Shown one piece after another: positions 6,236-8,387 of a stretch of 8,387 nucleotides of DNA. Made by a program: the position numbers and the translations under genes. Below the pieces are notes generated by a model, which made no database searches, was not told the origin of the DNA, and saw only the letters and a list, made by a program, of their open reading frames with translations. This DNA is from a bacterium (GTDB lineage Bacteria; Eremiobacterota; Eremiobacteria; Baltobacterales; Baltobacteraceae), in NCBI GenBank assembly GCA_021781095.1, contig JAJXXM010000187.1, forward strand, positions 346-8,732, in the 5' to 3' direction. Within the stretch, counting starts at the first letter, position 1. Each line of letters starts with the position of its first letter.

Positions 6236-7543
6236 CTAGCCCAGCACCTCGGCGATCGCCGAACCGATATCGGGAAATCGCTCCGCGCTGACGTGCATGC
6301 CGTATCCCAACCGCTTTGCCTCCGCCGCACGCCGCGATGCCGCGCTCACCGCGCGCACCTCGCCGGAGAGCCCGAGCTCACCGTAGGCGACGACATCCGC
6401 TCCCACGGCACGGTCGCGCAGCGACGATGCAATGGCGAGGGCGATGCCGAGATCGGCGGCGGGCTCGCTGACGCGCAGGCCACCGGCGACCGAGGCGTAG
6501 ATATCGTGCGAACCGAGCATCATGCCGGCGCGCCGTTCGAGCACGGCGATAATCATCGCGAGGCGCGCCGGATCGAGATTGTTCGCCAAGCGGCGCGGCG
6601 TGCCGAAGCTGCTCTCGCCGACGAGCGCTTGCACTTCGACGAGCACCGGGCGCGAGCCGAGAATCGAGGCGACGACGCAGCTGCCGCTCGGCCGGGCATC
6701 GCGCCCGGCGAGAAAGATTTCGGAGGGGTTCGCCACATCGTGAAGGCCGTCGTCGTGCATGGAGAAGACGCAGATCTCGTCGATCGAACCGAAACGATTT
6801 TTATAGGCGCGGAGAATGCGATAATCGCCCTGAACCTCGCCCTCGAAATAGAGCACGGTATCGACGAGATGTTCGAGCAGGCGCGGCCCGGCGATGCTGC
6901 CGTCCTTGGTGACGTGGCCGACGATGAACGTCGCGCATCCGGTACGTTTTGAGAACTCGACCAACGCCTGCGTGCAGTCGCGCACCTGGCCGACGCTCCC
7001 GGCGTAGCTCTCGCTCTCGGGAAGCCGCACGGTTTGGATCGAGTCGACGATCATCGCGCGTGGCGCGATGCGCGCCGCGGCATCGAGAACGGCGTGGAGA
7101 TCGGTCTCGGGAAAGAGCAGCAACGAGGAATCGAGCTTCAATCGCGCGGCGCGTAATTTCACTTGCGCGGCGGACTCTTCGCCGCAAACGTAGAGCACCG
7201 GGCCGGCGAGTTGCAGGCGCGCGGCGATTTGGAGCAAGAGCGTCGATTTGCCGGCGCCGGGTGGGCCGCCGACGAGCGTCACGCTTCCCGGAACGATGCC
7301 GCCGCCGAGCACGACATCGAACTCCGGCATGCCGGTCGCGATACGAACGTGATGCGCGCTCTCGACGTCGTGCAGCGGAATCGGTTCCACGCTCGGCCCG
7401 CGCATCGAGCGCATCGGACGCGCCGCCTCGCGCGGCCGTTCCTCGAAGGTGTTCCATGCCGAGCATTGCGGACAACGTCCGAGCCAGCGCGCAGATTCAA
7501 ATCCGCAGGCGCTACAGAAGAATACCGCTCGGGTTTTGGCCAT
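6236..7543 (-). CDS. radA: DNA repair protein RadA (RecA-like branch-migration ATPase)
   Basis: RadA (Sms) processes recombination intermediates, acting as a hexameric helicase-like ATPase at D-loops and branched DNA. The 435 residues show the full architecture: a C4 zinc finger (Cys10, 13, 24, 27), Walker A GGPPGAGKST (92-101), Walker B AMIVDSIQT (163-171), the RadA-specific KNRFG (248-252), and a Lon-protease-like C-terminal domain with YGELGLSGEVR (387-397). Length is normal to slightly short for the family. I chose ATG 7543 because MAKTRAVFFCSACG is the classic RadA N-terminus and a GAGAG-type ribosome site lies a few bases upstream. The same frame stays open to 7786, but that 81-residue extension is Arg/Ala-rich and runs antisense through the start of the divergent desaturase gene. 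The gene is GC-rich like ftcD downstream, which it probably co-transcribes. Confidence 0.97.
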   Translation of the reverse strand: MAKTRAVFFCSACGFESARWLGRCPQCSAWNTFEERPREAARPMRSMRGPSVEPIPLHDVESAHHVRIATGMPEFDVVLGGGIVPGSVTLVGGPPGAGKSTLLLQIAARLQLAGPVLYVCGEESAAQVKLRAARLKLDSSLLLFPETDLHAVLDAAARIAPRAMIVDSIQTVRLPESESYAGSVGQVRDCTQALVEFSKRTGCATFIVGHVTKDGSIAGPRLLEHLVDTVLYFEGEVQGDYRILRAYKNRFGSIDEICVFSMHDDGLHDVANPSEIFLAGRDARPSGSCVVASILGSRPVLVEVQALVGESSFGTPRRLANNLDPARLAMIIAVLERRAGMMLGSHDIYASVAGGLRVSEPAADLGIALAIASSLRDRAVGADVVAYGELGLSGEVRAVSAASRRAAEAKRLGYGMHVSAERFPDIGSAIAEVLG

Positions 7544-7555
7544 CCTCACTCTCTT

Positions 7556-7567
7556 CGCGCGCGCGCG
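7556..7567. repeat. Alternating (CG)6 tract
   Basis: Twelve bases of strict CG alternation in the divergent promoter region, upstream of radA. A second run of 11 bases lies at 7593-7603. Alternating CG can adopt Z-DNA under negative supercoiling, and the two runs are mutually complementary. In DNA this rich in GC, chance is a fair explanation. Confidence 0.4.
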
Positions 7568-7592
7568 ACGAGCGTCCCGTGCGCCGGGCAAC

Positions 7593-7603
7593 CGCGCGCG
7601 CGC
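7593..7603. repeat. Alternating CG tract, 11 bases
   Basis: Second alternating purine-pyrimidine run in the same 82-base gap, 25 bases after the first and just left of the perfect dyad. Same caveat about chance in GC-rich DNA. Confidence 0.35.
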
Positions 7604-7605
7604 CG

Positions 7606-7620
7606 TGCGGGTTACCCGCA
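7606..7620. promoter_or_regulatory. Perfect dyad TGCGGGTTACCCGCA, candidate operator
   Basis: Arms TGCGGGT and ACCCGCA are exact reverse complements around one central T. The dyad ends 5 bases before the desaturase ATG and overlaps where its ribosome-binding site should be. Its symmetry and position fit a binding site for a dimeric repressor, or a start-proximal RNA hairpin. No regulator gene is visible in the window. Confidence 0.4.
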
Positions 7621-7625
7621 GCGAG

Positions 7626-8387
7626 ATGAGCGCAGCATCGTCGAAGCATATCGCGATCGTGGGGGCAGGCGTCGCCGGGTTGACCGCGGCGGCCCTGCTC
7701 GCGCATCGTGGGTTCCGTGTGAGCCTCTTCGAGAAGCAGAGCGTCCCGGGTGGGCGCGCCGCAGCGATGACGTGGGATGGATTCACCTTCGATCTCGGCC
7801 CGACGCTCCTCTTTATGCCCGACGTCTATCGCGATGCCTTCGCGCGCTGGGGCGGCGATTTCGATCGTGAGGTGCCGATGCTGCGGCTCCGTCCGAATTA
7901 TCGGCTCAACTACGCCGACGGAAAGCAGCTGGTCATCTCCTCGCTCCTCTCCGAGACCATGCGCTCGCTCGAAGCGTTCGCTCCCGGCTCGAGCCGCGAC
8001 TTTTTGCGCTATTTCGCCGATGCCGCCGACGCCTACCAACGCTCGCGTCGTCTCTTCGTCGGCGAGCGCATTCGGTCGTTCGCGCATTTTCTTTCACCCG
8101 AACGGATCGCCGCGCTCTTTTCCACCGGAGCCTTTCGGCACCTCGGCGCGCAGGCGTCGCGGAGTTTCGGCGATCCGCGCGTCGCCGGAGCCTTTTCGTT
8201 TCAATCGATGTACCTCGGGATGTCGCCCTTCGATGCACCGTTGCTCTATCGGCTCTTGCTCTTTACCGAACTCGGCGAAGGCATTTTCTTTCCGTTCGGC
8301 GGCATCGGCGCGCTCCCGCGCGCGCTCGATCGCGCCGCGCGCGGCAATGGTGCGCACCTGCGATACGAGACGGAGATTGCGGGGGTC
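7626..8387 (+). CDS. crtI: Phytoene desaturase-type FAD oxidoreductase (CrtI family), 3' end outside window
   Basis: CrtI-family enzymes use FAD to desaturate carotenoid precursors such as phytoene at the membrane; relatives include dehydrosqualene desaturases and carotenoid isomerases. The 254 visible residues are open to the window edge, about half of a typical 490-520 residue protein. The N-terminus is a dinucleotide-binding fold: IAIVGAGVAGLTAAALLAHRG with the GxGxxG Gly residues at 13, 15 and 18, acidic Glu36 at the end of the second strand, and PGGR (41-44). FTFDLGPTLLF (53-63) follows, as in phytoene desaturases. SMYLGMSPFDAPLLY (194-208) and GIFFPFGGIGALPRAL (219-234) are also typical of the family. 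ATG 7626 lies right before the fold, but I see no good Shine-Dalgarno site. It is divergent from radA. Exact substrate cannot be read from half the protein. Confidence 0.88.
   Translation, partial: MSAASSKHIAIVGAGVAGLTAAALLAHRGFRVSLFEKQSVPGGRAAAMTWDGFTFDLGPTLLFMPDVYRDAFARWGGDFDREVPMLRLRPNYRLNYADGKQLVISSLLSETMRSLEAFAPGSSRDFLRYFADAADAYQRSRRLFVGERIRSFAHFLSPERIAALFSTGAFRHLGAQASRSFGDPRVAGAFSFQSMYLGMSPFDAPLLYRLLLFTELGEGIFFPFGGIGALPRALDRAARGNGAHLRYETEIAGV

Larger units (their letters stand above)
7544..7625. promoter_or_regulatory. Divergent intergenic region between radA and the desaturase
   Basis: These 82 bases must hold at least one promoter for each direction unless transcription enters from outside. 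I see no convincing -35/-10 pair on either strand. What stands out is the 15-base dyad next to the desaturase start and the two alternating CG tracts (7556-7567 and 7593-7603). Confidence 0.4.

Noticed and set aside
5559..6239. Plus-strand open frame of 226 codons antisense to ftcD
   Set aside because: It lies wholly within a confidently identified ftcD, looks like a shadow of GC-rich coding DNA, and has no recognisable motif or ribosome site.
5370..6240. Octamer GCGCTAGC at the ends of both ftcD (5370-5377) and radA (6233-6240)
   Set aside because: Both copies just include a TAG stop on the minus strand in GC-rich context; two occurrences are not enough to claim a site.
6293..7629. Plus-strand open frames antisense to radA
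   Set aside because: Charged, Arg/Ala/Asp-rich translations with no domain, opposite a fully conserved radA.
7544..7786. 81-residue N-terminal extension of RadA to a start at 7786
   Set aside because: The extension is low-complexity Arg/Ala sequence, lies antisense to the N-terminus of the desaturase, and precedes the classic MAKTRAVFFCSACG start.

Overview
The window is part of a bacterial chromosome from a GC-rich, double-membraned organism. A secretin (an outer-membrane channel subunit) and at least one clear lipoprotein signal show the outer membrane. A CrtI-type carotenoid desaturase suggests pigment synthesis. The lineage cannot be fixed by eye; an Eremiobacterota (WPS-2)-like or other deep-branching GC-rich phylum is only a guess. 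I see no tRNA, rRNA, CRISPR array, transposase or phage gene.

Layout. Positions 80-5376 hold five plus-strand genes that all encode exported proteins. They are a small unknown secreted protein (TTG start), a 615-residue lipoprotein with a caspase-fold-like domain and PepSY-like C-terminal segments, a second unknown exported protein, an AMIN plus secretin protein that may itself be lipidated, and an SGNH/GDSL-like hydrolase translationally coupled to the secretin. The first two genes are 12 bases apart, the third and fourth 16 bases apart, and the last pair overlap by 4. The only real break is a 116-base leader (2399-2514) with nested inverted repeats, so this is one operon with an internal control point or two adjacent operons. 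The first three genes are clearly less GC-rich than the rest.

Positions 5373-7543 hold two housekeeping genes on the minus strand: radA (recombination and branch-migration ATPase), then 5 bases later ftcD (glutamate formimidoyltransferase). The ftcD end overlaps the end of the SGNH gene by the 4-base palindrome CTAG. A rho-independent terminator for the minus strand is embedded in the overlapping 3' ends. Its T7 tract, read on the plus strand, is a correctly phased A AAA AAG slippery heptamer.

Positions 7544-7625 are a divergent intergenic region with two alternating CG tracts and a perfect 15-base dyad. From 7626 to the window end runs the N-terminal 254 residues of a phytoene desaturase-type FAD enzyme, which continues beyond the window.

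The least ordinary part is the 80-5376 cluster: an orphan PilQ/GspD-like secretin without pilus or type II secretion partners, accompanied by a caspase-like lipoprotein whose expected catalytic Cys is Ser and by an SGNH protein whose oxyanion-hole block is degenerate. A joint role in the cell envelope or in export is inference from position and signal peptides only.
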